NCBI RefSeq assembly: GCF_040954645.1
Contig: NC_092813.1
Span: forward strand, 15,974,136 to 16,038,135
Reading direction: 5' to 3'
DNA from: Diabrotica undecimpunctata
Taxonomy: Eukaryota; Arthropoda; Insecta; Coleoptera; Chrysomelidae
Length of the DNA: 64,000 bases
Positions 51,990 through 64,000 of this stretch are shown piece after piece. The notes beneath the pieces were generated by a model. That model had not been told where the DNA came from. It searched no databases and was given only the letters and a program-made list of their open reading frames with translations. Each line of letters opens with the position of its first letter. The first letter of the stretch is position 1. The position numbers and the translations under genes are program-made.

Positions 51990-53480
51990 CCTTCTAAATA
52001 GGTCCAATAGCAACAAAGATATGATTTAGCGTCGTTTTCACAGTGTTGTCATGTTTGTTTCTCTGTTAGCCTCAGTGACTACTCTCCATTCCTTCAACGT
52101 CTATTATGCTAAAATTCGATCAATAGCAACAAAGATCCGATATAGTGCCATTTTGACAATGTCTTTGTCTTTGTTTTTATGATAACATATTTTGATATCT
52201 TCTCCTCTTTCCAACGAGCCCTCATTCGCGAAGATCGGACCAATAGAAACGAAGATATGGTGTAGTGCCTTTTTGGCAATGTCTTGTCTTTGTTTTTGTG
52301 TAAAAGTATTGGATATCCCCTCCTCTTTTATTTAACGTGTTACACGTAGTAATCTGACTAATAACAACACAGAAACGATATAGTGCTGTTTTGACATTGT
52401 CTTTGCGTTTGCTTTTTTGTCTTAACATATTCGTTCTTCTTCTCGTGCCACTCCTAGCGGAGATTGGAAATCATCCTGGCCACTGCGACTTTGTTAGCAG
52501 CGCGCCTAAAAAGTTCAATCGAACTACACCCGAACCATTCACGTAGATTACGAAGCCACGATATTTTTCTTCTTCCCACACTTCTTTTGCCCTTAATTTT
52601 GCCCTAAATGATATTTCTTAAAAGTTCGTACTTTTCACCTCTCACAATGTGTCCCAAGTATTCCATCTTTCTAGTTTTTATCTCATTTAGAATTTCGCAT
52701 CTTTTGTCTAAAGTTTGGAGTACTTGCGTGTTAGTGACGCGGTCCATCCATGATATTCTGAGAATGCGCCTATAGCCATATTCGTTACCACCTCCCAATT
52801 CTATTGATACCTTGCACGTTGTTGTACGTTGAGCTGTTTAGGCTTTACAAGCTTAGTGTCCTTTTGGCAATGACGTCATCTTTATTTTCGTGTTAAAGTA
52901 TTCGTTTGCCCCTCTCCTTTCCATCGATACCTTACACATTGTTATACGTTGAGCCGTTTAGACGCTACAAGCTTAGTATCCTTTTGACAATGCCGCCATC
53001 TTTGTTTTTGTTTTTTGCTTCAACGTATTCGTTACCTCCTCCCCTTTCCATCAATACCATGCACATTGTTGAACGTTGATTCGTTTAGACATTACAAGCT
53101 TAGTATCCTTTTGGCAATGACGCCGTCTTTGTTTTTTTTTTGCTTTAACATATTCGTTACCTCCTCCCCTTTCCAACGATACCTCACACGTCACGATGTT
53201 GTACATTCCTATTCTTTTCATTTCCGGCGATAGCCGCTGCTGTACGTTATATTCATTTGATACCTCATACGTAGTAATCGGGCCAATAGACCCTGAGATA
53301 CGTTATAGTGCCGTTTTGGCATTGATTTTGTTGCTTGTTTTTTATCTCCATGTATTCATTGCCCCTTCCTTTTTCATTTGACGCCTTATACGTTGCAATC
53401 GGACCAATAGACCCGGAGATACGTTATAGTGTCGTTTTGGCATTGATTTTGTTTCATTTGAAGCGTCATACGTCGCGATC
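51990..53480 (-). repeat. ~120-bp tandem repeats, right arm
   Basis: Inverted counterpart of 33430-34460, with one or more extra units around 52860-53150 and 53270-53330, for example repeated CTTTTGGCAATG and GGACCAATAGACCC-GAGATACG segments. Unit number therefore differs between the arms. Confidence 0.8.
52436..52776 (-). mobile_element. 5'-truncated LINE fragment inserted in the right arm
   Basis: A 341-bp insertion absent from the left arm, flanked by the 10-bp direct repeat CATATTCGTT (52426-52435 and 52777-52786). The minus strand translates into the C-terminus of a LINE polyprotein (ILRISWMDRVTNTQVL, MEYLGHIVRGEKYELL) and ends in a short GAA repeat next to the left duplication, as expected of a LINE 3' end. 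The left arm around 34015-34030 shows the empty site. Confidence 0.85.
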
Positions 53481-53919
53481 CGCCGAGCCAACGCCCCCTT
53501 TTTCCAACAACTCCTGTTACACTTTAAAAGAATTGACGCTATTTTCAAGTTTGAACGATACGAAAAGAAGAAGAATTCACGCTATCTTCACGTTTGGACG
53601 ATTTTCATAAAAGAAGAAGAATTAACGCTATTTTCATGTATCGACGACACCTCGAGTACCCCCGTCCCCCCGCACCCCTCGACGGCCCCACTCGCCCCTC
53701 CTTCGCCTTACCACCACCACCCCGTAGCCAAAACAGTGTTACCCATAGCTGCGCGAAACCCGTTGCGCGTACGGTTTCAACAATACCTCATACGTCGCGA
53801 TCCGATGAGCTGTTTTACCCCCACCACGAAATGAGCCAAAAACGAGCAGAATGGACCTTAGCGATTTCTTATGGGATTTAACATGGGAAAATAGCCAGAA
53901 CTGTCCTAGCCCCTTTACT

Positions 53920-56280
53920 CATCTAAAACTCTAAAACAAAATAATTATTTTTCGGTAGGTAAAATTGACTGTATTATATTAACTTTATAGAGGACACTTG
54001 TTGAAGCAGCATGTGTTTTATTTTCCATATAAATCAAAACTATTTTTCGTTAGGTCTAATTTACTGCATTATGTTTACGTTTTACAGGAAACTTGTTGAT
54101 GCAAAATGTGTTATATATTACTTCTTAGAAAGAAATTTTGTTTTATTAGTTCAGATCCACACTACTATTTTTTCGTTGTAAACGAAACTTGTTCTATATA
54201 TAACTTAAGATAACGACCAGCTAAATATACGAGTTTTACCTGAAAGAACAAAGAGCAAACAGCTTCAATTTTACTAGGACTACACCGTGTGCTTTATTTT
54301 TCTTCCTAAACAAAATAATTTTTCACCAGTTCAGATTTAGAGAAAAGAGCTCACTTTTACTAGGACTATTCGGTGTGTTTTACTTTCCATCTAAAACAAA
54401 ATTCTTTTTTCGTTAAGTAAAATTCACTGTATCATATTTACGTTGTACAGGAAACTTGTTGATGCACCATGTATTTTATTTTCCATCTAAATGAAAACTA
54501 TTTTTCGTCAGGTCTAATTCACTGTATTATGTTTACGTTAAATCGTAAACTCCTTCTATTTGCACGATCAGACAAACTTGATTTAAATTTACGAGTTCTG
54601 TCGGAAGGTACCAACAGAAAACAGTTCTTAATTTACTAGACCTATAGAATGTGTTTTTTTTTATCTAAAACAAAATTATTTTTCGTTAGGTCAAATTCAC
54701 TATATTATATTTACGTTGTACAGGAAACTTGTTGGTGCACCATGTGTTTTATTTTCCTTCTAATACAAAATTATATTTCTTTAGGTTGGATTTACTGTAT
54801 TATATTTACCATGTACAGGAAACTTGTTCTATTTATAACATAAGATAAATACGAGCTAAATATACGAGCTTCACCTTAACTAACAAAGGGAAAATAGATT
54901 CAATTTTACCGAGGCAATACCATGTGTTTTATTTTCTTCTTAAACAAAATAATTTTTTGTCAGGTCCAATTCACTGTATTATTTTTACGTTGAAAACTAA
55001 ACTCTCTCTATTTGTACCATCAGACAAACTCGTTTTAAATTCACGAGTATTGTCAAATAATACCAACACAAAACAGCTCCAAATTTACTAGACCTATAAA
55101 ATGTATTTACTTTTCATCTAAAACAAAAATATTTTTCGTCAGGTCTGATTCACTCTATTATACTTACGTGGTAAACAAAACATGTTTTATTTATATCATA
55201 AAGATAAACAGCTAAATATACGAGTTTTATGTGAAAGAACAAAGAAAAAACAGCTCCAATTTCACTAGGACTATACCATGTGTTGTATTTTCCTTGTCAA
55301 TCAAAATAATTTTTTGTCAGGTCCAATTCACTGTATTGTCTTTACGCTGAACAGAAAACTCCTTCTACTTGCACCATCAGACAAACTAGATTTAAATTTA
55401 CGAGTATTGTCAAATGATACCAACAGAAAACAGCTCCAAATTTACTAGACCTATAGAATATGTTTACTTTTCATCTAAAACAAAAATATTTTTCGTCAGG
55501 TGTGATTCACTCTATTATATGTACGTGGTAAACAAAACTATTTATAGCATAAAATAAACAACAGCTAAATATACGAGTTTTACCTAAAAATACAAAGTGA
55601 AAACAGCTCAAATTATACTAGGGCTATACCATGTGTTTTATTTTTCATCTTTAATATAAATATTTTTTGTCATGTCCGCTTCACTCTATCATATTAATTT
55701 TGCACAGAAAACTCCTTTTATTCGCACCATTAGATAAAATCGAACTAAATATACGAGTTTTATAAAATGTTACAAAACAGAAACCAGCTCCAAGTTTCAT
55801 CAGATCGGATTCACTTTATTATATTTGAGTTGTAAACGAAACTTATTATATTAATATCATAAGATAAGTATGTATTAGCTAAATATACGAGTTTGACCTG
55901 AAAGAACAGAGACAAAACAGCTTCACTCTTCCTAGGGCTATTCCACGTGTTTTACTTTCTATCTAAAACTAAATTATTTTTCGTTAGGTCAAATGCACTG
56001 TATTATATTTACGTTGTACAGGAAATTGGTTGCTGCACCATGTGTTTTATTTTCCTTCTTCAACAAAATTATTTTTCATCAGTTCAGATTCAGAGCAAAT
56101 AGCTCCACTTTTACTAGGGCCATTCCATGTGTTTTACTTTCCATCTTAAACGAAATTATTTTTCGTTAGGTCTAATTTACTGCATTATAATTACGTTTTA
56201 CAGGAAACTTGTTGATGCATCATGTGTTTTATTTTTCTTCTAAAACAAAATTATGTTTTATCAGTTTAGATTCACACGCA
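53920..56280 (+). repeat. ~180-bp satellite array, right block
   Basis: Continues the array of 30314-32913 in the same orientation after the CATCTA duplication (53920-53925). The last clear unit ends with TTTTATCAGTTTAGATTCACAC near 56277. Confidence 0.9.
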
Positions 56281-56700
56281 TTCAAATTTTCGCATTTTCA
56301 AAGATTCTATTTCGACATCCTCTTTTAGGTGCTTTTGTCTAAAATCTTTTACTTAATTAATATCTCTTCTCGTCTTATCTCATCTCATCCCCTCTCTAAA
56401 TTCCTTATTTTCCTTCCTAATTTCTTTCAGGTCTCCCATCATCTTCTTGAACATACTCATAACGTTGTCTTCATTCTCTGAATCTTCTTCCCTTCTGCCA
56501 TGCATTCAAATCCAACCGCTATTTCTGATTTAATAAGATGTTAACACTGATTTTGAGAATTATCCGTTAGAAAAGCTTAGCTGATGGAACATTAGCCCAA
56601 ATTGTTAAAAAACGTTACTTTCAAAGAACTGTCTTGGCTAGTTTATAGAATAGATAGTATTAAAATTTTTAAATATTTTACAAAATATTATTCACATTTT
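56281..56700 (-). pseudogene. Possible LINE ORF1 fragment with coiled coil
   Basis: The minus strand near 56370-56510 translates to MFKKMMGDLKEIRKENKEFREG, a short coiled-coil stretch of the type found in ORF1 proteins of some insect LINEs. It is brief and followed by a stop. The rest of the interval is featureless; a long pyrimidine-rich run lies at 56360-56470. Confidence 0.3.
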
Positions 56701-56779
56701 AATAATAACTGCTAAAATTATAATTATTCATTGTTTTTGCATTATGTGAACTGCTTTCTATGAAAGAAGCAGACTTAAT

Positions 56780-57045
56780 GTACCCCCTATCCTTTTCGAC
56801 GATACACGTCACGATTGGACCAATAACAACGGAGATATGCTGTAGTGCCGGTTTGGCTATGACTTTGTGTTTGTTTTTTGTGTTAACATATTCCTTACCC
56901 TCTCCTCTTTCCGATGTTACCTCACACATCAGGATTGGATCAATAACAAAGGAGATATGCTGTAATGTCGTTTTGGCAATGTCTTTGCGTTTGGTTTTTT
57001 ATGTTAACGTACTTGTTACCCTCTCCTCTTTACGCGTAGAAGTAA
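56780..57045. repeat. Isolated dimer of the ~120-bp repeat
   Basis: Two units with TTGGACCAATAACAACGGAGATATGCTGTAGTG and its close copy begin 121 bp apart (about 56814 and 56935). They match the ~120-bp repeats of the palindromic element but lie outside it, embedded in the dispersed repeat that also surrounds the piggyBac element. Confidence 0.65.
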
Positions 57046-57129
57046 GTATTGAGATTGCCACTTTCATAGAACACAGATATGTCACACAGTTGGTTCGGTC
57101 TCTATCCATGTTACCATTTTCCTAGTTAA

Positions 57130-59945
57130 GAGGTTAAGCGCCACGGCGGACACGGGTGTCCTAGTGACTTTAAATTTTTCATTATCCTTCCTCGGCCGCG
57201 AGGACACGATTTTATGCGGTTTTAACATAGGAATATGTCCGCTATGGCCCTAAGATATAGAATGTTGAACCAGGTTCTGTGTAGCAATTCCGATTAGAAA
57301 AATCTGCGGTAAAAACTATCTTGATTTCTTTCATTAAGTCTAGAAATAAGAATACATACATTTGATAAAAAAATTTAATATAATAGAAATACATATCTAT
57401 TATATGTGTGTACATACGTTTATTTCAAAAAAATGAATGAGTTTTGTGAAATAAATTGAAACATTTCAAACAAAACCTAGGATTATTTCCACACTGCGAA
57501 CAGTACGTTATTACCTTCTTCATTTTATTTTTGTCTATAAGTCCATCCTGTTTTCTCTTGTAACATCCCTTGTATTACCATCTATTTTCCCGTGACTTAC
57601 AGTCTAGTTTTGTGAACACAGGAGCATTGAGGTTTACTTTTGCAGGACGTGTAGGTTCATAAAAATGACTGCCTTCAAATTTTAATAATTCTTCGATAAC
57701 TGCATACCTAAACTCATTTATCGATATGTGGGACTGTTCGGCCTCCTTGTATATGAAATGGGCATTAACGATTGAAGTACCTAATAAAATTTCTATAGCT
57801 ATTTTCTTGTACCAACGTACAGTTCGTCGCAGCGCCGTACTGTAACTCGACATCCGATCAGATAAATCAATGGAGCTTTTACCTGAATTGTAATCGACTA
57901 CAACTTTGGGTTTTTGGATATTATTTCCCCGACGTTGAAGATGGACCATTTCAGCATTATGATAGGTGGATAAAACCAAGACATCTTTTTTGTCATGCCG
58001 CTTGAGGACACATATTCCTCTTTCATTTTCTCTGGCAATTACTTCACCTTTTTTAAGTTTTTTATTAATTAGTTCGTCTAAATTACCCTTGCGATTACTT
58101 CGCAAAGTTCCGAGACAATGGGTATTGTTATCCAAAAGTATGTGCGCTAATTGAAGGCTTGTATACCAATTATCAGTTATACAAATTCTACCAGACCCTA
58201 AAAGACCTCGCGACAATTTTAGCATTACACTGGTGGATGCAGCTAATTCACCTTGCTTCTCTTTGCCTGCATATACACTTAGGTTCCACGTATAACCATT
58301 CTAAGCACATAATTTAAATATTTTAATGCCATATTTATGCCACTTTTGTGGATTGTACTGCTTGAAGAGTAAACGTCCCTGAAACGGTACCATGGTTTCA
58401 TCAATGCAAAATGTTTTTCCTGGTGTAAATATTTTTTAATAATTGGTTATGATTTGGTATATAAGTGGTTGCACTTTATACATTCTCCTTCTGGACACTT
58501 AGAGTTATCTGAGAAGTGCCACATTTTCAGAAGTAACTTAAATCGGTTACGGCTCATAATATTAGAAGCAACATTATTTTTGAAAATCCACTTCGTTGAC
58601 CAATAATCCCGAATGGAATTCATTCGCACTATTCCCATGTAGGCCAGCAAACCTAGAAATTGTGCAATTTGCTTTCTATTGGTTGGCTCCCATGCTTGAG
58701 CACGGGCTTTGTTGGAAATACTCTCGTTTTCCATAAGGAACTTAGTTGCATACAAATTTGTTTGGTCGGTCATATCATCCAGGATGTTAATGTCAACAAG
58801 AGCTAAATAATAATCTATTGTCTTAAGATCTTGTAATGCAGCTTGCCAATCAGGATTTATACCACTTCTGTAAGTTTGCTCAAATTCTAAATGATTTCCA
58901 ACTGGGTCACCCCAAACTGAAATAGACAAATCACGCAAGTCGGTTGCTATTCTGGTGTCAGGTTCTTGTACAACTCGAGCCGGCTTATCCTCAATATCAG
59001 GTCTTTCTTTTTCTGACGCTGGGACTATGGCTAATGCTAATGAGCCTATGGCTCATTATTTGGTTCTTGTGCTGATTCATCTTCGATGCACTTAGTTTCA
59101 AGTCTGCGACGTTTACTTGGACCATGATTAGATGTGCTGGGCATATCATCAAAATCGAGGTCATCGCTGTCGTATTTATTACTGTCACTGCTGCTGGGTG
59201 GAATAAATTCTGCGTCATCTTCAGAATTGTAGCAAAATGGATCATTTGAGTAATCACCTAAAAGTGTGTATTTTACATCTTCTATCAAATTGAATAAGTA
59301 CTATTCCATAAAACAAATACAACGAAGTAAGAATACTATATCGATATAATTTGTTATCTAAATGATTTTCTTACATTTCGTCTTACATCACTGTACTGTT
59401 TTTATACAATAGCACCATCAAAATAAAATCATAATTCAACTTCAGATAAAAAAACTTACTGTCACTGTCATAGTCATTTTCTTTCTCCAAAGCTAACTGC
59501 ACTATTTTTTTTTTGGTCGATCACTCATTATTATTATTTTAAAGTTTCTCTTTTTACACAAAAACCTTATAACAATATGTAACGTCTTCAAGTCGTAAAA
59601 CTAAACAATTATGTAGATATAAATATGAAACTAACTCGTCCCGACAAGCAACGATAGACTGGCGCCGCGCGTCGGACATCAGCAGTCATCGGACATTCCT
59701 ATGAATAGAGTGTCCGCTCGTTCCGAACGTCTCCGGTGGGCCATTGCGGAAACAGGTGTCCTACGCAGTTCGCGCCAGGCCAAAGCGGTCACCGGTGACC
59801 GCTCTATTTTTTTTAAAAACTGTTAACAAAAATACGTTCAAACACTGGGGATTCGATTTGAATGCGGATTACCTGTTAAATTTTTGTTAAATATTGCTTT
59901 GGCCCAGGGGATAATTTTGGTGAAAAATGCTTGGCGCTTAACCTG
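57130..59945 (-). mobile_element. piggyBac-like DNA transposon, decayed
   Basis: The element is bounded by TTAA at 57126-57129 and 59946-59949, with terminal repeats GAGGTTAAGCGCCA and (inverted) CAGGTTAAGCGCCA that differ at one of 14 positions. Removal of the element leaves TTTCCTAGTTAAAGGAGA, which matches other copies of the surrounding repeat (for example near 63340), so the boundaries are firm. It encodes a broken transposase on the minus strand. Confidence 0.9.
57425..59288 (-). pseudogene. piggyBac-like transposase, broken
   Basis: Order on the minus strand: an acidic N-terminal part with a basic SKRRRLETK patch (59046-59288), a segment interrupted by a stop near 59045, the DDE_Tnp_1_7 N-terminal part (58447-58938: YLALVDINILDDMTDQ, FLGLLAYMGIVRM, MSRNRFKLLLKMWHFSD), a damaged stretch with FCIDETMVPFQGRL around 58400 (first catalytic Asp), and 57575-58225 with ICITDNWYTSLQLA (second Asp) and VVDYNSGKSSIDLSDRMSSY (third). 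After an in-frame TAA at 57575 a Cys-rich C-terminus follows (GCYKRK, YCSQCG, FCLKCFNLFH), which in this family binds the transposon ends. At least four stops or frameshifts disable it. Confidence 0.85.
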
Positions 59946-59949
59946 TTAA

Positions 59950-62900
59950 AGGAGACCGATGCTACGGCTTTTTGCTTGTGGTGTATAAATAAATCAAAAT
60001 ATAGTGCAATTTGTTTTACATATTTCAGCGTAGCTGAAATAGGTAAAACCATACAATATGTTATAACATGAACACAGTATTATTAAATAGTATCGTGACA
60101 GGCATGTATATTAAAAGCTTATTGTTAACACATTTAAACCTATTATCCGATAATTAACTATTGCTACGATTACAGTTTATCATTATTTTGCTTTATATGA
60201 AATGTTCTCTACAATGTATGCAAAATAAACCCGATCAGATTTAATTTAGAATTAAATTACTCATTGAATAGAAAACAGTTCGAAATTGGTTTGATTTCTG
60301 TTTATGCCACAATCTTTCTATAACAAATGAGAAAAGTTTAATGGATTTTTATTTTCTTCTGGTGCACAAAGAAACCTGGTTAACAAATGCTGCAAACTAA
60401 TTGCGAGAATTGACTAATAGGAAGAATTTGGGTGACCAAACCATAGCTAAAAAATAATAAGTTTACGAAAAGATATGGATGGATAATATTATAGATACCA
60501 ATTATAAGACTTAAATAACTTATTTAATATATACTTTATCCATTATCCAGAACTTAACACTTACTTGTACCATTACAATTAGTCATTGATTCTGCGGCGT
60601 GGAAACTGTTTTCTACTGACCAAATAAATTTAATCAGATACACGAGTTTAAATTTGCTACCTAATAGAAAACAGTTCGAATAAAAGTTGATTCGAGCTCT
60701 GCACTTGCAGAGTTTAAGTATACCGACAATTCAGTGGTTATCTCAATTTCTCAAAAATTTTAATATCTACCCAGAACAGAGTTGTAACTAACACAGATCA
60801 GGATTGTTTCTATTAATAAGTGATTAATTGAATAAACTTGATAACAATGAAATAATAATCATGACTTAAAAATAGTGATATGGAGAGGTTATAAAACAGA
60901 TTTAAGACAGTAATAAAGATATTTTTGAAATGTTGATTAAAAACTTTAAAAATATTGATTATTTTTGCCTTATTTAAATTGATTTCTACGAGACAACTTA
61001 ATGAATAACTATTAAATAAATAAACGAATTCAACAGTAGTTCGACTTCTATCGGTAAAAGTATTTCCTAGTTTCTGTTTTTAAAATACATAAATAAAAAC
61101 GTTACAGAAACAAACCAAGGGATGCGGCAAATTTATTCAAAGAATTGACCCGACAACAAAATTGAACTGAAGCACGGTAGGTAAATATAAGAAAAAATCT
61201 GTTTGCGGTTAATAATACACCCAAATAGACTAAGAAAACAAAAAAATAATTTAACGAAATGTTCTTTACTTAAAATTTTGCACATTCTGAAAACTGATTT
61301 CGAAAATTGACCAATAAAAGAAAGTAGCTAATGCAATGATAGCTCACATTGTTTAAAGAAAATCATTTTAATCCATACTATTTTGGATAGGTTAATAACA
61401 TTTGGTAACAATACTTCAAATATTTATAAGAAGTTTGAATAAGGCCACAAATAATACCTACTCATAATTTATCATTTGGTGCTACAATTATAATTATTCA
61501 TTGTTTGTAGATCCTTTCGTGGTGCACAAGTAAACCAAATATTTCAATTAGTTTCCGAGAATTGTCTGGCACAGATTAACTTAAACTGAACTAAAATAGG
61601 TAAAACCACAGAATATTATTAGTTATTATGTTATAGTATAAATATACTGCTAGTTAATAGATTGGCGATAAAATTAAACACGCATGTTAAAATTTTTTAA
61701 CAATAAAAACGATTATCCAGAAGTTCGATTCGATATTAAACTCCTAACATAATTTTCCAGCTCAAAGAAAAAAAATTTAACTAATTGTTCGTTACTTCAA
61801 ATTTTGCACCAAGGAAGCAACATATTCTAAAAACTAATTATAATTATAATTAGTATAAAATAATTAATTATTAGAGCAGCTAATAACTATATTGGCGACA
61901 ATACTACACATATCTATAAGAAGTTTAAAGTAAGTTACAAATGATACTCACAATTTATAAACTAGTGATACAATTATAGTTATTCATTGGGTTTGCATTA
62001 TGTATACTAAAATCAAATCAAATATACATTTTTGGAGTGACTTCTTTATAGAACACAGCTCTATATTGGTTTTATCTCTATCCATTTTCATATATTCCTA
62101 GTCAAAACGGATCAATACAACGGTTTTTACTTTAGTGGTGCAAAATAAACCAAATAATCCAATGGGTTCTCAAGAATTGCCTGGCAAAGAGATTTAGGTA
62201 TATCAGCAGTAGCTGAAATAGATAAAATCATATCAATTTATTAGTTATTATGTTGTAATATGAATATAATATTAGTTGATAGATTGGCCATAAAATAAAA
62301 GATGTATGTTAAAAGTATATTACACACTAGAAACGGTTATCCAGAAGTTTGGTATGACATTAAATTTAACAGTGATTAATCGACAATTGTAACCGAATAC
62401 CGCATAAACATAGAGTTTAACTTTCACGTGCCAATACAAAACAGTTTCAGAATATGTCGTCCACAAAAAAACTATGTATGCTGCAATGACAAATAATCCT
62501 TGATTTGGGTTACAAAGTGATTTTTACAAGGCTTGCAAAAGTAACTGGCTTAGATATCAGACTGCTTAGAATATAAAAGAGAATTCGAAATTGGAGTAGA
62601 ATTTCTATCGCCAACACAATTTTCTAAGTCAAAAAAAATCCAACAAACTTTTCTTTAGCTTTAATGCTGCACAAAGAACCAGAACATTGTGAAAACTGAT
62701 CTCAAGAAATAATTAATAGAAAAACGTCAGTAGCCTAAAATTAATTAAAATAGAATAATATGTTTTCTTCAAAAGTGGTGTTTTCGACCCCTAATAAAAT
62801 TTTTCAGCTCAAAGAAAAAAAAAAATAAACCAATTGTACGTTACTTCAAATTTTGCACTAAGGAAGCAACACATTCTAAAAACTAATTTCGAGAATTGAT

Positions 62901-64000
62901 TGATTGATTGATAGGAAAACGGAAGGGTAACTCACCTTGGTAAAAAGAGAATCATAAATTTACTTCAAAAGTACTCTTTGTATTAAATATACTGGCGATA
63001 ATACAACACATATCTATAAGAAGTTTAAATTAAAAATGATTTACTATTTAAATGGGAATAAGCCACAATTAAAAGTTAAAGTACGTTTATTAACGTTTCA
63101 ATTTCTACTTCGGAAATCGTTCTCAAAATACAAACATTTAAATTTAATTAAAAAGGTTACAAATAATACTCACAATAAATTTATAAACTATTGATACAAT
63201 TATAACTATTTATTGGGTGATATATATGTGAACTACTTTTTAAGAAGAAATTAAACCAAAGATCATCAGATATAAATGTTTGGATTGACTTCTCCATAGA
63301 ACACAGCTCTAAATTGGTTCCATCCTTATCCATTTTCAGATATTCCTAGTCAAAGGAGATCAGGGTTTTTCTTTCATGATGCATAAATAAACCAAATATT
63401 CCAATTATTTCCCGAGAATGGCCTGGCAAAGGGATTTAGGTATTTCAACAGTAGCTGAAATAGGTAAAACCATGTCATATTATTAGTTATTATGTTATCA
63501 TATGAATATAATGTTAGTTCAAAGATTGGCCATAAAACAACATATGTTTGTTAAAAGTATATAACACAATAGAAACTTTTATAGAATATGTTTTATAAAT
63601 ATATTAAATAGGAAACAGTTTCGGAATATCTTGTCCACAAATTAACTATTAAAGCTACGTTTCTTCTACAAAGAAAACAAACCAAACACGATTAGATATA
63701 CATATTGGGATTGGCCTATTCATAGAACACAGTCCTAAGTTGGTTCCATACCTATCCATGTTCCCATATTTCGAGTCAAAGAAGATCGTTACAACGGCTT
63801 CTTCTATCGTGTTGCATAAATAAACCAAATATTCTAATTGGTTTCCGAGAATTATCTGACAACGAGATTTAGGTGTCTCAATAAACTGAAATATGCAAAT
63901 ACCGTATAATAATTATTACGAATTAAAACACATATTTTAAAATTTTATAGCACAATCGAACAGAAGTTTGATTCGATATTATATTTATATTATGTAATTA
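59950..64000. repeat. Diverged dispersed/tandem repeat region, no gene
   Basis: AT-rich DNA with recurring blocks: TAGAACACAGCTCTAAATTGGTT followed by TATCCATTTTC and CCTAGTCAAAGGAGAT at about 62050, 63290 and 63720; CAGTAGCTGAAATAGGTAAAACCAT at 60025, 61590, 62205 and 63455; and AAATAAACCAAATATTCCAAT at several sites. The same repeat flanks the piggyBac element on the left (56640-57125). Irregular spacing (0.4-1.2 kb) suggests an old, rearranged satellite or overlapping copies of one dispersed element. No coding frame was found. Confidence 0.6.

Larger units (their letters stand above)
32914..53919. mobile_element. 21-kb palindromic element with ~6-kb terminal inverted repeats
   Basis: The ends AGTAAAAGGGCTAGGACAG (32914) and its inverted match at 53919 continue as inverted copies for about 6 kb. 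The left arm is 32914 to about 38886. The right arm is about 41795-53919 and contains two later insertions (42939-49083 and 52436-52776). The direct repeat CATCTA lies at 32908-32913 and 53920-53925; deleting the element and one copy gives TTTCCATCTAAAAC, the normal satellite sequence. Contents: a GNAT-like ORF in each arm, tandem repeats of ~120 bp and ~61 bp, and a ~2.9-kb centre. No transposase, integrase or polymerase was found. The 6-bp duplication and 5'-AG end are features shared with Polintons, but that assignment is only a hypothesis. Confidence 0.85.
41795..53919 (-). repeat. Right arm of the palindrome (with two insertions)
   Basis: Inverse complement of the left arm in the same order, read from right to left. 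Differences are scattered single bases, repeat-number changes, the Gypsy insertion at 42939-49083 and a LINE fragment at 52436-52776. Excluding these insertions the arm is about 5.6 kb. Confidence 0.85.

Noticed and set aside
32914..53919. The palindrome as a simple inverted segmental duplication
   Set aside because: A plain duplication would not be bounded by a 6-bp direct repeat that restores the satellite unit exactly, although formation of the arms themselves may have involved such an event.

Overview
The window is eukaryotic, AT-rich and almost free of host genes. It looks like insect heterochromatin or another transposon-dense region. The mobile families (Tc1-like DD34E, piggyBac, hAT, I-like and RTE-like LINEs, errantivirus-like and other Gypsy elements) and core promoters with a TATA box about 32 bp before a TCAGT/GCAGT initiator fit an insect. 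The order cannot be fixed from sequence alone. No host single-copy gene could be recognised.

Layout. 1-3.2 kb: decayed I-like LINE (minus) carrying a nested tRNA-derived SINE. 3.46-8.52 kb: decayed errantivirus-like Gypsy element (minus) with gag, pol and env remnants and parts of both LTRs. 8.5-13.9 kb: AT-rich DNA with three long (TA)n tracts, a 90-bp direct repeat and a broken Tc1 transposase. 13.9-22.05 kb: decayed I-like LINE (plus) split by a complete but decayed RTE-like LINE. 22.05-30.3 kb: a hAT transposon whose transposase intron holds a nearly intact 5.5-kb I-like LINE.

30.3-56.3 kb: an array of ~180-bp satellite repeats interrupted by a 21-kb palindromic element (32914-53919). 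Its arms of about 6 kb are inverted copies, its ends are AGTAAA...TTTACT, and it is flanked by a 6-bp duplication CATCTA; removing it restores the satellite unit exactly. Each arm carries a small GNAT-like ORF, ~120-bp tandem repeats and a 61-bp minisatellite open in three frames. The centre has a 240-bp tandem repeat, a cluster of TGACGT motifs and palindromes resembling viral homologous-region repeats. Three copies of one TATA/initiator promoter block point at the minisatellites. No transposase or polymerase was found in it, so its class is unknown; a stripped-down Polinton-like or DNA-virus-derived element is a hypothesis.

Inside the right arm lies a later insertion, a complete 6.1-kb Gypsy element (42939-49083, ATAT duplication, LTRs differing at only a few positions). 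Its polyprotein begins with a SAP domain plus coiled coil and, after integrase, ends with a TARG1/OARD1-like macrodomain and a CCCH zinc finger. This is the most unusual gene content in the window.

56.3-64 kb: LINE fragment, a stray dimer of the 120-bp repeat, a decayed piggyBac element with exact TTAA boundaries, and a diverged dispersed repeat that runs to the window end. Nested insertions give a relative order: satellite, then 21-kb palindrome, then Gypsy and a LINE fragment in one arm only.
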